A DNA stretch of 64,000 nt from Nostoc linckia NIES-25 (GTDB lineage: Bacteria > Cyanobacteriota > Cyanobacteriia > Cyanobacteriales > Nostocaceae). Shown in pieces: positions 1 through 7,748 of this stretch; position 1 is the first letter of the stretch, and every line of letters begins with the position of its first letter. The DNA is taken from positions 1 to 64,000 of the forward strand of contig NZ_AP018223.1 in assembly GCF_002368035.1 (NCBI RefSeq), given 5' to 3'. The notes under the pieces are model-generated. The model did not search any database. It was not told the DNA's origin and saw nothing but the letters and a program-made list of their open reading frames with translations. The translations under genes were made by a program, and so were the position numbers.

Positions 1-81
1 CCATCTCCCCATCTCCCCATCTCCCCATCTCCCCATCTCCCCATCTCCCCATCTCCCCATCTCCCCATCTCCCCATCTCCC
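1..81 (+). repeat. Octanucleotide tandem repeat (CCATCTCC)n
   Basis: About ten head-to-tail copies of an 8-nt unit. The array is open in the frame of the CHASE2 gene and would encode an 8-residue repeat (PSPHLPIS) over each 24 nt. The same octamer recurs, in fewer copies, inside the hybrid histidine kinase gene near 62715-62740. Confidence 0.9.
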
Positions 82-1389
82 TCAGTTCCTAGTTTTGTTG
101 AAAATTCAACAAACAAAGCCAAACGCTCAAAATTTCATCTTCTTTGGCTCATTTTTATGAGTTTAATAATTGGTGGTTTAGTTGCGAGCGGGCGATATCT
201 GGGAATGCTGCAAAAATTGGAGTTACAAGCATTCGATCGATTGCAGGAACTACGCCCAGATGAAGAGCCTGAGTCTCGGTTATTAGTTGTGACAATTACT
301 GAAGAAGATGTACAATCACAGTCTCAAGAAAAACCTCAAGGTTCTCTTTCAGATGAATCTTTATTGAAGTTATTGAAAAAATTAGAAGCGTATCAAGCGC
401 GAGCAATTGGATTAGATATTTACCGCGATCGCCCTGTTAAATCAGACTTACCAGAACTCCAAAAAGCTCTGTATAATAACAAAAATTTAATTTCCGTCTG
501 CCGAGTTAGCGATCCTCTATCCGAGCATCCTGGAATTAAACCTCCTCCAGAAATATCGCAAGAACGCTTGGGTTTTAGCGATTTGGTACTCGATCCTGAT
601 AACATTGTCCGCCGCCATTTACTAGCATTAACCCCACCCCCTTCTTCACCTTGCAAAGCCACGTATAGTTTCAGCGTTCACTTAGCATTGCATTACTTGG
701 CTGCTGATAATATCTCTCTTCAATTTACGAAAGATGGTGCTTGGAAACTGGGGGAAACTACTTTTAAACCACTAACAGCACACACAGGAGGATATCAAGG
801 AATTGATGCTTCGGGACATCAAATTTTATTAAATTACCGTTCTCACCGTTCGCTAAAAACATTTGTACCGCAGGTAACGCTAACAGAGGTACTAACAGGA
901 AAAGTTAACGCTGGCACAATCAAAAACAGAATTGTTTTGATTGGTACAACAGCCCAAAGCTTTCAAGATTATTCATCCACACCTTACATTACAAGCGAAG
1001 GTGCTATTGAAAAAATACCCGGTGTTTTGTTGCAAGCACAAATGATTAGTCAATTGTTGAGTGCGGTTCTCGATGAGCGATCGCTTTTATCAACTTGGTA
1101 TATTTGGCAAGAAATTATCTGGATTTTAGCATGGTCATTAATAGCCAGCTTACTAGTTTACTACATCGAACGGCTATTTTATTTAAGTATTGTAACTGGA
1201 ATTGCAATTGCCAGCCTCTACGGAATAAGCCTAATATTTTTAATTAAATGGAGTATTTGGATACCGCTGATTCCTCCGATTATTAGCTTCACGATCGCTA
1301 TTATTGTTACTACTTATTTTATGAAGAATTATCTAAATTTGTCGAAATCTGCACGCGTTGTTGTGATTACGAAAAATAGAGATGAATAA
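1..1389 (+). CDS. CHASE2 domain membrane sensor, 5'-truncated by window edge
   Basis: Partial gene. The first ATG is at 157, but the frame stays open to base 1, and residues just upstream (KAKRSKFHLLWLIF) continue naturally into MSLIIGGLVASG to complete a transmembrane helix. The real start therefore lies left of the window. The body is an extracytoplasmic CHASE2-type domain (LLVVTITEEDV, AIGLDIYRDRP, IVRRHLL, KNRIVLIGTTAQS). Three or four membrane helices follow at the C terminus (WQEIIWILAWSLIASLLVYY onward), and there is no kinase or cyclase output domain after them. In cyanobacteria CHASE2 proteins of this shape often carry an N-terminal CHAT or other domain; whether this one does cannot be seen. 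Bases 1-83 encode a repetitive PSPHLPIS linker. The DUF928 gene starts 18 bp after the stop, so the two are probably one operon. Confidence 0.8.
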   Translation, partial: PSPHLPISPSPHLPISPSPHLPISPSPSVPSFVENSTNKAKRSKFHLLWLIFMSLIIGGLVASGRYLGMLQKLELQAFDRLQELRPDEEPESRLLVVTITEEDVQSQSQEKPQGSLSDESLLKLLKKLEAYQARAIGLDIYRDRPVKSDLPELQKALYNNKNLISVCRVSDPLSEHPGIKPPPEISQERLGFSDLVLDPDNIVRRHLLALTPPPSSPCKATYSFSVHLALHYLAADNISLQFTKDGAWKLGETTFKPLTAHTGGYQGIDASGHQILLNYRSHRSLKTFVPQVTLTEVLTGKVNAGTIKNRIVLIGTTAQSFQDYSSTPYITSEGAIEKIPGVLLQAQMISQLLSAVLDERSLLSTWYIWQEIIWILAWSLIASLLVYYIERLFYLSIVTGIAIASLYGISLIFLIKWSIWIPLIPPIISFTIAIIVTTYFMKNYLNLSKSARVVVITKNRDE

Positions 1390-1407
1390 ACTTTAGGAAA
1401 ATGACAG

Positions 1408-2214
1408 ATGAAACAATTTCTTCGTCGGCTAACTTCAATTACTACATTCATCATTTTGATGAGTTACCTGAATACTTCCCTAGCATTAGCAGAAAAATCC
1501 AACCCTATTAATTTTAATCCACCTCCACCACCAGCCGATCGCGGCGCACCTGGAAATCGAGGAGAAGGAGCTTCGCGGGGACAGTGTACTCAATCTAGTG
1601 TACCTTTAACTGCTCTTGTACCTAGCTACGAACAGCAATTGAAACAAGGCACAAATCAAACACTTACCATTACGGAAGTGTGGGGATTAACTAGTAGAGA
1701 ACAGCCTAGCTTTTGGTTCTATATTCCTTATGAAAAATCTTCTATTCAAACCATTGAGTTTGTTTTAAAAACTGATAACGATACAATAATTTATCGCCAA
1801 AATATCACAGCACCTCCAGTACCTGGAATTGTGCGAGTGCAATTGCAAAATCAAAAGAGTCTTCTCCAAGCTAACAAACCTTATCATTGGTTTTTTAATG
1901 TTAAAGTTGCTTGTGACTCTCAACCAGCAACATCTTATGTGGAAGGCTGGGTGCAGCGGGTAAATTTAGATGTATCATTACAGGAACAAATTAAGAAATC
2001 TTCGCCACGTCAGCAAGCAGCACTTTACGCCAAAAATGGAATTTGGTACGATGCTTTGACAACCATAGCCGAACTCCGTTTGGCAAATTTAGATAATTCA
2101 CAGCTGACTGAAGATTGGGAATATCTACTCAAAGTAGTTAAACTAGAAAAACTCTTAACAAAAGCTTTAATTGGAACAACCAGAAAAAGCACATCTAATC
2201 AATCCCAAATCTGA
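1408..2214 (+). CDS. DUF928 domain secreted protein
   Basis: 268 residues. A signal peptide (MKQFLRRLTSITTFIILMSY, cleavage probably after SLALA) precedes a proline-rich stretch (NFNPPPPPADRGAPGNRGEG) and a globular DUF928 domain with the usual landmarks: CTQSSVPLTALVP, a WGLT--EQPSFWFYIPY motif, PYHWFFNVKVACD with its paired Cys, and VEGWVQR. The C-terminal helices (ARQQAALYAKNGIWYDALTTIAELR type) are also typical. The family is cyanobacterial and of unknown function; members often lie beside CHAT or CHASE2 genes, as here. An AGGA ribosome site sits a few bases before the ATG. It is probably periplasmic and may act with the CHASE2 sensor, which is inference from context. Confidence 0.85.
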   Translation: MKQFLRRLTSITTFIILMSYLNTSLALAEKSNPINFNPPPPPADRGAPGNRGEGASRGQCTQSSVPLTALVPSYEQQLKQGTNQTLTITEVWGLTSREQPSFWFYIPYEKSSIQTIEFVLKTDNDTIIYRQNITAPPVPGIVRVQLQNQKSLLQANKPYHWFFNVKVACDSQPATSYVEGWVQRVNLDVSLQEQIKKSSPRQQAALYAKNGIWYDALTTIAELRLANLDNSQLTEDWEYLLKVVKLEKLLTKALIGTTRKSTSNQSQI

Positions 2215-2606
2215 AATCTAAAATTATCCGATTTAAGAGCGATCGCTGATTGCTAATTGCAGTTATTTGATTATAAAATCATCTTTTTCGGCGCAATAAG
2301 CAATCCCAGATTTGCTTTTTTAGCAAAGCGATCGCACTGACTTTTCACGTCATGTGGAAAAGTTCACGGAAAATCTAACTTCCAAACCAGGAATTCAAAG
2401 TCTCTCTCCTCGCAGGAGAGAGATTTAGAGAGAGGTTTTCCAGATACCGTGAAAAGTTAGAGCGATCGCACTCATATTCAGTTGTGTGAGACTAACTCAA
2501 TACTGAATATAGTAATAAAACCATAATTTAGGACATAACCTGAAGAAAAAAGCTAGACAAACAGACACTTTAAACATTATTGCCTGTTCCTTGTTCCGCG
2601 GTATTA
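2215..2606. other. Intergenic spacer with repeat copy A
   Basis: No gene seen. It holds three HIP1 sites, the MITE-like copy at 2337-2460 and AT-rich sequence. It lies between the convergent ends of the DUF928 gene and the small reverse-strand gene. Confidence 0.6.
2337..2460 (-). mobile_element. MITE-like repeat, copy A (CTGACTTTTCACG termini)
   Basis: An about 124-bp element ending in CTGACTTTTCACG on the left and CGTGAAAAGTTAG on the right. Its reverse complement aligns with copy B at 6220-6369, including a shared inner stretch (GGTATCTGGAAAACCTCTCT). It carries an internal CTCTCTCCT/AGGAGAGAG hairpin. The 12-mer AGCGATCGCACT flanks both sides (2327-2338 and 2461-2472), but HIP1 sites are so common here that this may be chance. 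It has no coding capacity. Confidence 0.7.
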
Positions 2607-2984
2607 TTAACTAATTAACCAATAAAGCTCATATTCTTCAATTAACAATTTTCCACTCTTAGAAGACATTTTAAAAGATAAGTAATAATCTCCCGACTCC
2701 CAAATACTAAATTCTTGTTCCTGTTCCTGAACCTTAACTGTAGAACCACCGTTGGGAATAGTCATGCTAGCAACCTGTGTTTCAGTCTCCGCGTTCATCA
2801 AAATAATTTCCAGCAGACAGAAATCTTTTAGTTCGCCAGAATAACGAACTTTGAATCGAATTCTACCCCCATCCCTGAGGGTTTTTTGAATCAAAAATTT
2901 TTCTGTTTTCACCTGATTTCCAGACAGTTCAATGCCTTTACCTTGCGTTAATGTTTGAATTCGTCTATGGTTTAATGAAGTCAT
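2607..2984 (-). CDS. Small orphan protein, function unknown
   Basis: 125 residues with a strong ribosome site (GAGGAGT) before the ATG, which supports it as a real gene. There is no signal peptide or membrane segment. The sequence alternates short hydrophobic and charged strands (GRIRFKVRYSGELKDFCLLEIILMN, then EFSIWESGDYYLSFKMSSKSGKL), suggesting a small all-beta domain. Such a fold resembles the C-terminal sensory or binding modules that follow proteases or peptide-type natural products, but no family is recognised. It stands alone, with repeats on both sides. Confidence 0.65.
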   Translation of the reverse strand: MTSLNHRRIQTLTQGKGIELSGNQVKTEKFLIQKTLRDGGRIRFKVRYSGELKDFCLLEIILMNAETETQVASMTIPNGGSTVKVQEQEQEFSIWESGDYYLSFKMSSKSGKLLIEEYELYWLIS

Positions 2985-3276
2985 GATTTTTACTCCTCAG
3001 AAAATAAATTCAGTTGAGATATACCGCTCTCATTGGATTTGGGGACTTAGTTTAAAGGTAATTAATAGGCAAGAGGTATCTTCACAACAGGTAAGTAAAC
3101 ATTAACTACCTCTTGTGTATTACCTTTTAATACCTATATAATTTGTCCCGAAATCAAATCGGATTCCTGTAATTAGGATGCCGATAAATATCTTTTGTGT
3201 TACTAATTTTGTATCTTCTCATCATTGCCAATAAAACGCAATGCCAGTTGAGACAGTTAAAAAAAATAGTCAAAAA

Positions 3277-3312
3277 GACAGTTAAGACAGTTAAGACAGT
3301 TAGGACAGTTAA
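3277..3312 (+). repeat. 9-nt tandem repeat (GACAGTTAA)n
   Basis: Four head-to-tail copies of GACAGTTAA with one variant, preceded by a degenerate copy near 3253. Because the period is a multiple of three it creates an apparent LTV-LTV-LTV reading frame on the reverse strand, which is not believed to be a gene. Confidence 0.85.
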
Positions 3313-3443
3313 GGCATAAATTGGCGATCGCTTAATTACCAATTTGCTTACATGTCAAGATAAAATAGATAGATATTTTTGCTCAATTCGCATCGCAAAG
3401 AAAGATTTTCTGAAGGAACTTTCGTTAGTAAATAGTATATTTT

Positions 3444-3584
3444 CTAAGAAAAAGCAACAGATATTACTAAGGGACTTACAAAAAATAAAATATACACTAA
3501 CGCACCCAAATACCTGGCGGTGCGTTACGCTGTCGCTAACGCACCCTACAAAATTGGCTAAGAAAAAGTAACAGATATTACTAA
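3444..3584. repeat. 27-nt direct repeats bracketing a GTGCGTTA module
   Basis: The 27-nt stretch starting CTAAGAAAAAGCAACAG at 3444-3470 returns at 3558-3584 with a single C-to-T difference. Between the copies lies a GTGCGTTA-family hairpin module (3498-3548) with TAACGCACCC and AACGCACCCTA ends. The arrangement looks like a module sitting inside a duplicated stretch. Confidence 0.75.
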
Positions 3585-3752
3585 AATCATTACCCAAAAA
3601 ATTAATAATTATTTAATAATTTTGGCTCAAAGCTAAAATATTAAATAAGCGAATAGGCGCTCAGGGAGATGACGATATATAAAGATGAAGGTCATCACTC
3701 AATACTCTTAATACCCAGTATTGTTAAGTTGTTTCTTATAGATTCTCCTCAC

Positions 3753-5006
3753 ATGAGATATCAAGTTGGCGGTAGCCTCCACATCAACGATCGCACATAC
3801 ATCGTGCGTCAGGCAGATAAAAAACTTTATACTAATTTAAAAGCTGGTAATCTTTGCTACATATTTAATTCTCGCCAGATGGGTAAATCATCCTTATTAC
3901 AGCGAACTAGTCATCGCCTTAAAGAAGAAGGCTATAAATGTGTTTACTTAGATTTGACGCAATTAGTGAGTGAGGGTATTACACTATCACAATGGTACAA
4001 GAGCATCATTATCAGCTTGTTATACGGCTTAAATTTGGCAGAACAGGTTCAATTTAAGCAATGGTGGAAGATGCAAGCGGGTCTTTCTCCTGTACAAAGA
4101 CTATACCAGTTTGTTGAAGAAGTGTTATTACCAAACGTCAAAAACAATTGCCAAACAGAGGGTAAAGCTGAAGGCGTTTTCATCTTCATTGATGAAATTG
4201 ATAGTTTGCTGAATTTAAATTTTTCTGTTAACGACTTTTTTGCCTGGATTCGTTATTGCTACGAACAACAGGCACACAGCCCAAATTTACAATGTTTGGG
4301 ATTTGCATTATTTGGAGTAGCCAGTCCGTCGGGTTTAATTGCAGACAAACATCAGACACCTTTTAATATTGCTACAACCATCGAATTATTCGACTTTCAA
4401 TTAGATGAAGCTCAACCATTGCTAGAAGGATTAAAAACAGTAATCAGCCAGCCGGAAATTGTATTGCAAGAAATTATTTATTGGAGTGGTGGACAACCTT
4501 TTTTAACTCAGAAGCTGTGTCATTTAGTGATGGAAGCTGCCTTAAAGACATCAACTGGTAAGATTGAATTATCTCCAAAAACCGAAGCATATTGGGTAGA
4601 AAAATTAGTGCGATCGCGCATTATCCAAGACTGGGAATCACAAGATGAACCGCAACACCTCCGCACCATTCGCGATCGCTTGCTTTTCTTCAACCAACAG
4701 CAAGCAGGACGGTTACTCAGTCTTTATCACCAGATATTGCAAGCAGAAGCACAGGAACACAAAAGAAATTACAGTCAATCTTTCCCCCTCTGCTCCCCTA
4801 CCTCTTGCATTGCGCTATACCCAACGCCTATTGACGATAGCCCAGAACAAACAGAGCTTTTACTATCGGGATTAGTCGAAAAGCACAACGGCTATCTAAA
4901 AATTAAAAACCCTATCTATCGCACTATCTTTAATTCTGAATGGGTGTTAAACCAGTTAAATAATACTTTCGCAACTAAAGCGAGTTCTAAAGCCACAACC
5001 ACATAA
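3753..5006 (+). CDS. AAA-like domain NTPase (AAA_35 type), stand-alone
   Basis: 417 residues from the ATG at 3753, where the family signature MRYQVGGSL begins. An upstream in-frame ATG at 3669 with AGGGAG directly against it would add 28 unrelated residues. It has an N-terminal RQAD-LY strand, Walker A NSRQMGKSS (residues 39-47), Walker B FIFIDEID (143-150), the SGGQPFLTQKLCHLV helix and the IRDRLL--QQAGRLLSLY lid region. In cyanobacteria this NTPase is usually the N-terminal half of WD40-repeat or other multidomain proteins; here it ends at the normal domain boundary (YRTIFNSEWV) with no fused effector. Around 4751-4830 a low-complexity pyrimidine-rich stretch encodes an extra SFPLCSPTSCIALYPTP loop before DDSPEQTELLLSGLV. 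Its role is probably signal-coupled NTPase; partner unknown. Confidence 0.8.
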   Translation: MRYQVGGSLHINDRTYIVRQADKKLYTNLKAGNLCYIFNSRQMGKSSLLQRTSHRLKEEGYKCVYLDLTQLVSEGITLSQWYKSIIISLLYGLNLAEQVQFKQWWKMQAGLSPVQRLYQFVEEVLLPNVKNNCQTEGKAEGVFIFIDEIDSLLNLNFSVNDFFAWIRYCYEQQAHSPNLQCLGFALFGVASPSGLIADKHQTPFNIATTIELFDFQLDEAQPLLEGLKTVISQPEIVLQEIIYWSGGQPFLTQKLCHLVMEAALKTSTGKIELSPKTEAYWVEKLVRSRIIQDWESQDEPQHLRTIRDRLLFFNQQQAGRLLSLYHQILQAEAQEHKRNYSQSFPLCSPTSCIALYPTPIDDSPEQTELLLSGLVEKHNGYLKIKNPIYRTIFNSEWVLNQLNNTFATKASSKATTT

Positions 5007-5217
5007 ACTATAAATCACTGCCAGAAGCATAACCCCACAAAAATAATACTGACGCCAGAAGAAGACTTGATTTTGGATAGTCTTCTGTGATAACCTGCTT
5101 TTGCCTTACAAAATACTGCTTGTCGATAGGGTTACTGTAGTTAATATAAAATATTGTATTTTTGATTTGATAGAAGGATACTTGACAGGTTTCTAAAACT
5201 ATTTTGAGAGAAAACTT

Positions 5218-6174
5218 ATGACCATTACACAAAGACGTAAACTTGGACGTTCAGAACTAGAAGTTTCACCAATATCTTTTGGTGGCAACGTTTTTGGCTG
5301 GACAATTGATGAAAATACTTCATTTGAAATATTAGATAACTTTGTAGCAGCTGGAGGTAATTTTATTGACACAGCCGATGTTTATTCTAAATGGGCGCCA
5401 GGAAATCAAGGTGGAGAGTCAGAAACAATTTTAGGAAAATGGCTCAAACAGCGCGGTCATCGCGATCGAGTGGTGATTGCAACTAAGGTTGGTAGTGATA
5501 TGGGCGTTAAAGGCAAAGGACTTTCTCGCAAACACATCCAACAAGCTGTCGAAGACTCATTGCAAAGATTACAAACTGATTATATCGATCTCTATCAATC
5601 GCATATTGACGATGAAAGTACTCCCCTTGAAGAGACTCTTGAAACCTACAGTGAATTGATTCGTCAGGGAAAAGTACGTGCGATTGGTGCTTCCAACTAT
5701 AGCGGTTCTCGTTTGCTACAGGCATTAGAAATTAGCCGCAAACATAGTTATCCTCGCTACGAAAGCCTTCAACCCCGTTATAACTTGTATGACCGAGATA
5801 GTTTTGAACAGGATTTACAACAAATTTCCCAAGAACATGAAATTGGTGTAATTAGCTATTCTTCCATAGCTAGTGGTTTTCTATCTGGTAAATACCGCTC
5901 AGAAAAAGATTTATCTATTAGTGCCCGTGGTAATTCTATAAAAAAATATTTAAATCCTCGTGGTTTCGCAATTTTAGAAGCAATAGATCGCGTGGCGAAG
6001 TCATATAATTCTAGTCCCACCCAAGTTTCTTTAGCTTGGCTGATTGCTAATCCAACCATTACCGCTCCTATTGTTAGTGCAACAAACCTTGAGCAACTCA
6101 AAGATATCATCCAAGCTGCTAATTTGAAACTCGATGGAGACGCGATTAACCTTCTAAATCAAGCCAGTTATTGA
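5218..6174 (+). CDS. Aldo/keto reductase
   Basis: 318 residues. An NADPH-dependent carbonyl reductase of the AKR superfamily with a TIM-barrel fold. The catalytic tetrad is visible as D51 and Y56 (IDTADVYS), K90 (IATKVG) and H129 (YQSHIDD). The cofactor-binding GASNYS and C-terminal PIVSATNLEQL segments are also in place. A KLGRSELEVSPISFGGNVFG start is typical of the YccK/Gpr-like subgroup that reduces small aldehydes. It is cytosolic. The start is well fixed because homology begins within a few residues of the ATG. It is monocistronic, with a MITE-like repeat directly downstream. The physiological substrate cannot be read from the sequence. Confidence 0.9.
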   Translation: MTITQRRKLGRSELEVSPISFGGNVFGWTIDENTSFEILDNFVAAGGNFIDTADVYSKWAPGNQGGESETILGKWLKQRGHRDRVVIATKVGSDMGVKGKGLSRKHIQQAVEDSLQRLQTDYIDLYQSHIDDESTPLEETLETYSELIRQGKVRAIGASNYSGSRLLQALEISRKHSYPRYESLQPRYNLYDRDSFEQDLQQISQEHEIGVISYSSIASGFLSGKYRSEKDLSISARGNSIKKYLNPRGFAILEAIDRVAKSYNSSPTQVSLAWLIANPTITAPIVSATNLEQLKDIIQAANLKLDGDAINLLNQASY

Positions 6175-6219
6175 ATAACTCCTAACTCTTGGAAAGACTT
6201 GGGTTAACCCCTGCCCCCT

Positions 6220-6369
6220 GCCTGACTTTTCACGGTATCTGGAAAACCTCTCTCTAAATCTCTCTCCTAAAAGGAGAGAGACTTTGAATTTTCCCCCTGC
6301 CCGCGTCGGGAAGGGGGTTAGGGGGTTAAGTCAATCTTTGGCTTTTCCACATAACGTGAAAAGTCAGGC
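6220..6369 (+). mobile_element. MITE-like repeat, copy B with perfect 15-bp terminal inverted repeats
   Basis: The ends are GCCTGACTTTTCACG and CGTGAAAAGTCAGGC, perfect inverses. The left half matches the reverse complement of copy A (2337-2460). The interior has a CTCTCTCCT--AGGAGAGAG hairpin and a GGGAAGGGGGTTAGGGGGTT stretch absent from copy A. It lies between the aldo/keto reductase and dapF stops, so it may also act as a bidirectional transcription stop. Confidence 0.75.
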
Positions 6370-6386
6370 CTCCTGCCCCCTGCCTC

Positions 6387-7241
6387 CTACTTTGAGGCTT
6401 GAGAAAGCTTACCTGTAAATACCCGTTGCGCTGGGCCTGTCATGTAAACTCGTTGGTCGATTTCTGACCATTCAATTTGTAACAAGCCGCCTGGTAATTC
6501 TACGGTGGCAGTGCGATCGCATTTTCCAGTTAGCACGCCAGCCACCAAGGAAGCACAAGCGCCAGTACCACAAGCCAGGGTAATCCCTGCGCCTCGTTCC
6601 CACACGCGCATTTTCAGATAGTCGCGGCGCACTACTTGAATAAATTCAGTATTTGTGCGTTGGGGAAAAACTGGGTGATGCTCAAATTTGGGGCCTATGG
6701 TTTCTAGTTCAATTGCGGCGACATCTTCCACAAAAGTAATGCAATGGGGATTTCCCATACTTACGCAGGTGACTTCCCAAGTTTGCCCCGCCACCTCTAA
6801 CGGCTGACTAATTACTTTTTCTTGCGCGGGTGTCAGGGTAGTGGGAATTTCAGCAGCGAGTAACCTGGGTAAACCCATGTCCACCTTCACTTGACCATTA
6901 GGTAGGATTTGGGGTGTAATTACACCAGCCAGGGTATGAATGCGATATGAATCTCGATCGCGGGATTCACCCTCTAACTCTGCCAAAAAGCCAGCTAAAC
7001 AGCGAATGCCATTACCACACATTTCTGGTTCTGAACCATCAGAATTGAAAATCCGCATCGTATAATCAGTGCCGTTTTCTCCAGGTAAGGCAAAAATTAC
7101 ACCATCAGCACCGATGCCGAAATGGCGATCGCACAACTCGATGGCTTGCTCTGGAGTGACTAGAGGCGAAGATGACGAGCGATTGTCAATCAGAATAAAG
7201 TCGTTGCCGAGACCATGATACTTAGTAAATTCGATTGCCAT
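6387..7241 (-). CDS. dapF: Diaminopimelate epimerase
   Basis: 284 residues. It converts LL- to meso-diaminopimelate, the last shared step toward lysine and the peptidoglycan cross-link residue. It is cofactor-independent and cytosolic. The two catalytic cysteines are C75 (EMCGNGIRC) and C224 (LACGTGAC); substrate-binding GLGNDF, GADG and GNPHCITF motifs are also present. The start is placed at 7241 (MAIEFTKYHGLGNDF). A longer frame to 7298 adds only residues encoded by the spacer repeat TGACCAATGAC and is unlikely to be translated. It is transcribed divergently from hfq. Confidence 0.95.
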   Translation of the reverse strand: MAIEFTKYHGLGNDFILIDNRSSSSPLVTPEQAIELCDRHFGIGADGVIFALPGENGTDYTMRIFNSDGSEPEMCGNGIRCLAGFLAELEGESRDRDSYRIHTLAGVITPQILPNGQVKVDMGLPRLLAAEIPTTLTPAQEKVISQPLEVAGQTWEVTCVSMGNPHCITFVEDVAAIELETIGPKFEHHPVFPQRTNTEFIQVVRRDYLKMRVWERGAGITLACGTGACASLVAGVLTGKCDRTATVELPGGLLQIEWSEIDQRVYMTGPAQRVFTGKLSQASK

Positions 7242-7389
7242 TTGCAAAATCAATAAATTATATTTGTGTTTTGTCATTGGCCATTTGTCCTTTGTCATTT
7301 GTCATTAGTCATTAGTGAATCACCAATGCCCAATGCCCAATGCCCTGTTTGGCCAATGCCCAATATCCAATATCCAATGACTAATGACT

Positions 7390-7605
7390 ATGATTACTGA
7401 ATTTGACACCTCTTTGCCTAGTATTAGACAAGTTCAAATCCTGATTAAACAAACAACGCCAGCAGAATTTAAGTTGGTGACTGGTGATGCGATCGCAGGG
7501 AGGGTTTTATGGCAAGACCCACATTGTGTATGCATTGTAGATGAAAACAGCGAGCAAATCACTGTTTGGAAACAAGCGATCGCTTATATTAAACCAAAAA
7601 GTTAA
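7390..7605 (+). CDS. hfq: Cyanobacterial Hfq homologue
   Basis: 71 residues (73 if the ATG at 7384 is used). It matches the short, divergent cyanobacterial Hfq: LPSIRQVQILIKQTTPAEFKLVTGD for Sm1 and WQDPHCVCIVD--ITVWKQAIAYIKP for Sm2. It should form a hexameric Sm ring. Cyanobacterial Hfq lacks the classical RNA-binding residues and in Synechocystis is tied to motility and phototaxis through pilus proteins; that role is family knowledge, not visible here. The start is blurred because the spacer repeat (ATGACTAATGACTATG) itself supplies in-frame ATGs. It is divergent from dapF, a neighbour pairing I recall from other cyanobacteria. Confidence 0.9.
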   Translation: MITEFDTSLPSIRQVQILIKQTTPAEFKLVTGDAIAGRVLWQDPHCVCIVDENSEQITVWKQAIAYIKPKS

Positions 7606-7711
7606 GGCTCATGTGAGAATTCAGAATCCAGAATTCAGAATTCAGAATTCACGTCTGATGTGAATTATCCAAATCAACGAAATATCATTCATGGATTGTG
7701 CGCCCTGTAAA

Positions 7712-7732
7712 GACGTTGCAGTGCAACGTCTC
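7712..7732. repeat. GACGTTGCA palindrome, copy 1
   Basis: AGACGTTGCA-G-TGCAACGTCT, a 10-bp perfect inverted repeat followed by a partial third arm up to the antiporter stop codon. Copies occur at 52083-52103 and 54890-54914. Here it could terminate the reverse-strand antiporter transcript. Confidence 0.8.
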
Positions 7733-7748
7733 TACAACTGCAACGTCT

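Larger units (their letters stand above)
2985..3752. other. Repeat-rich intergenic spacer
   Basis: AT-rich spacer holding the 9-nt tandem repeat, the 27-nt direct repeats and a GTGCGTTA module. Several short frames exist on both strands but are built from these repeats. Bases 3669-3752 could belong to the following gene if its upstream ATG is used. Confidence 0.5.

Noticed and set aside
2327..2472. 12-bp target duplication AGCGATCGCACT around MITE-like copy A
   Set aside because: HIP1 sites are too frequent in this genome for a single case to be convincing; copy B has no such flanks.
3154..3342. 62-codon reverse frame with LTVLTVLTV
   Set aside because: Created by a 9-nt tandem repeat; no ribosome site.
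3344..3597. 75-codon forward and 80-codon reverse frames
   Set aside because: Both run through the 27-nt direct repeats and a GTGCGTTA module, so they are repeat artefacts.
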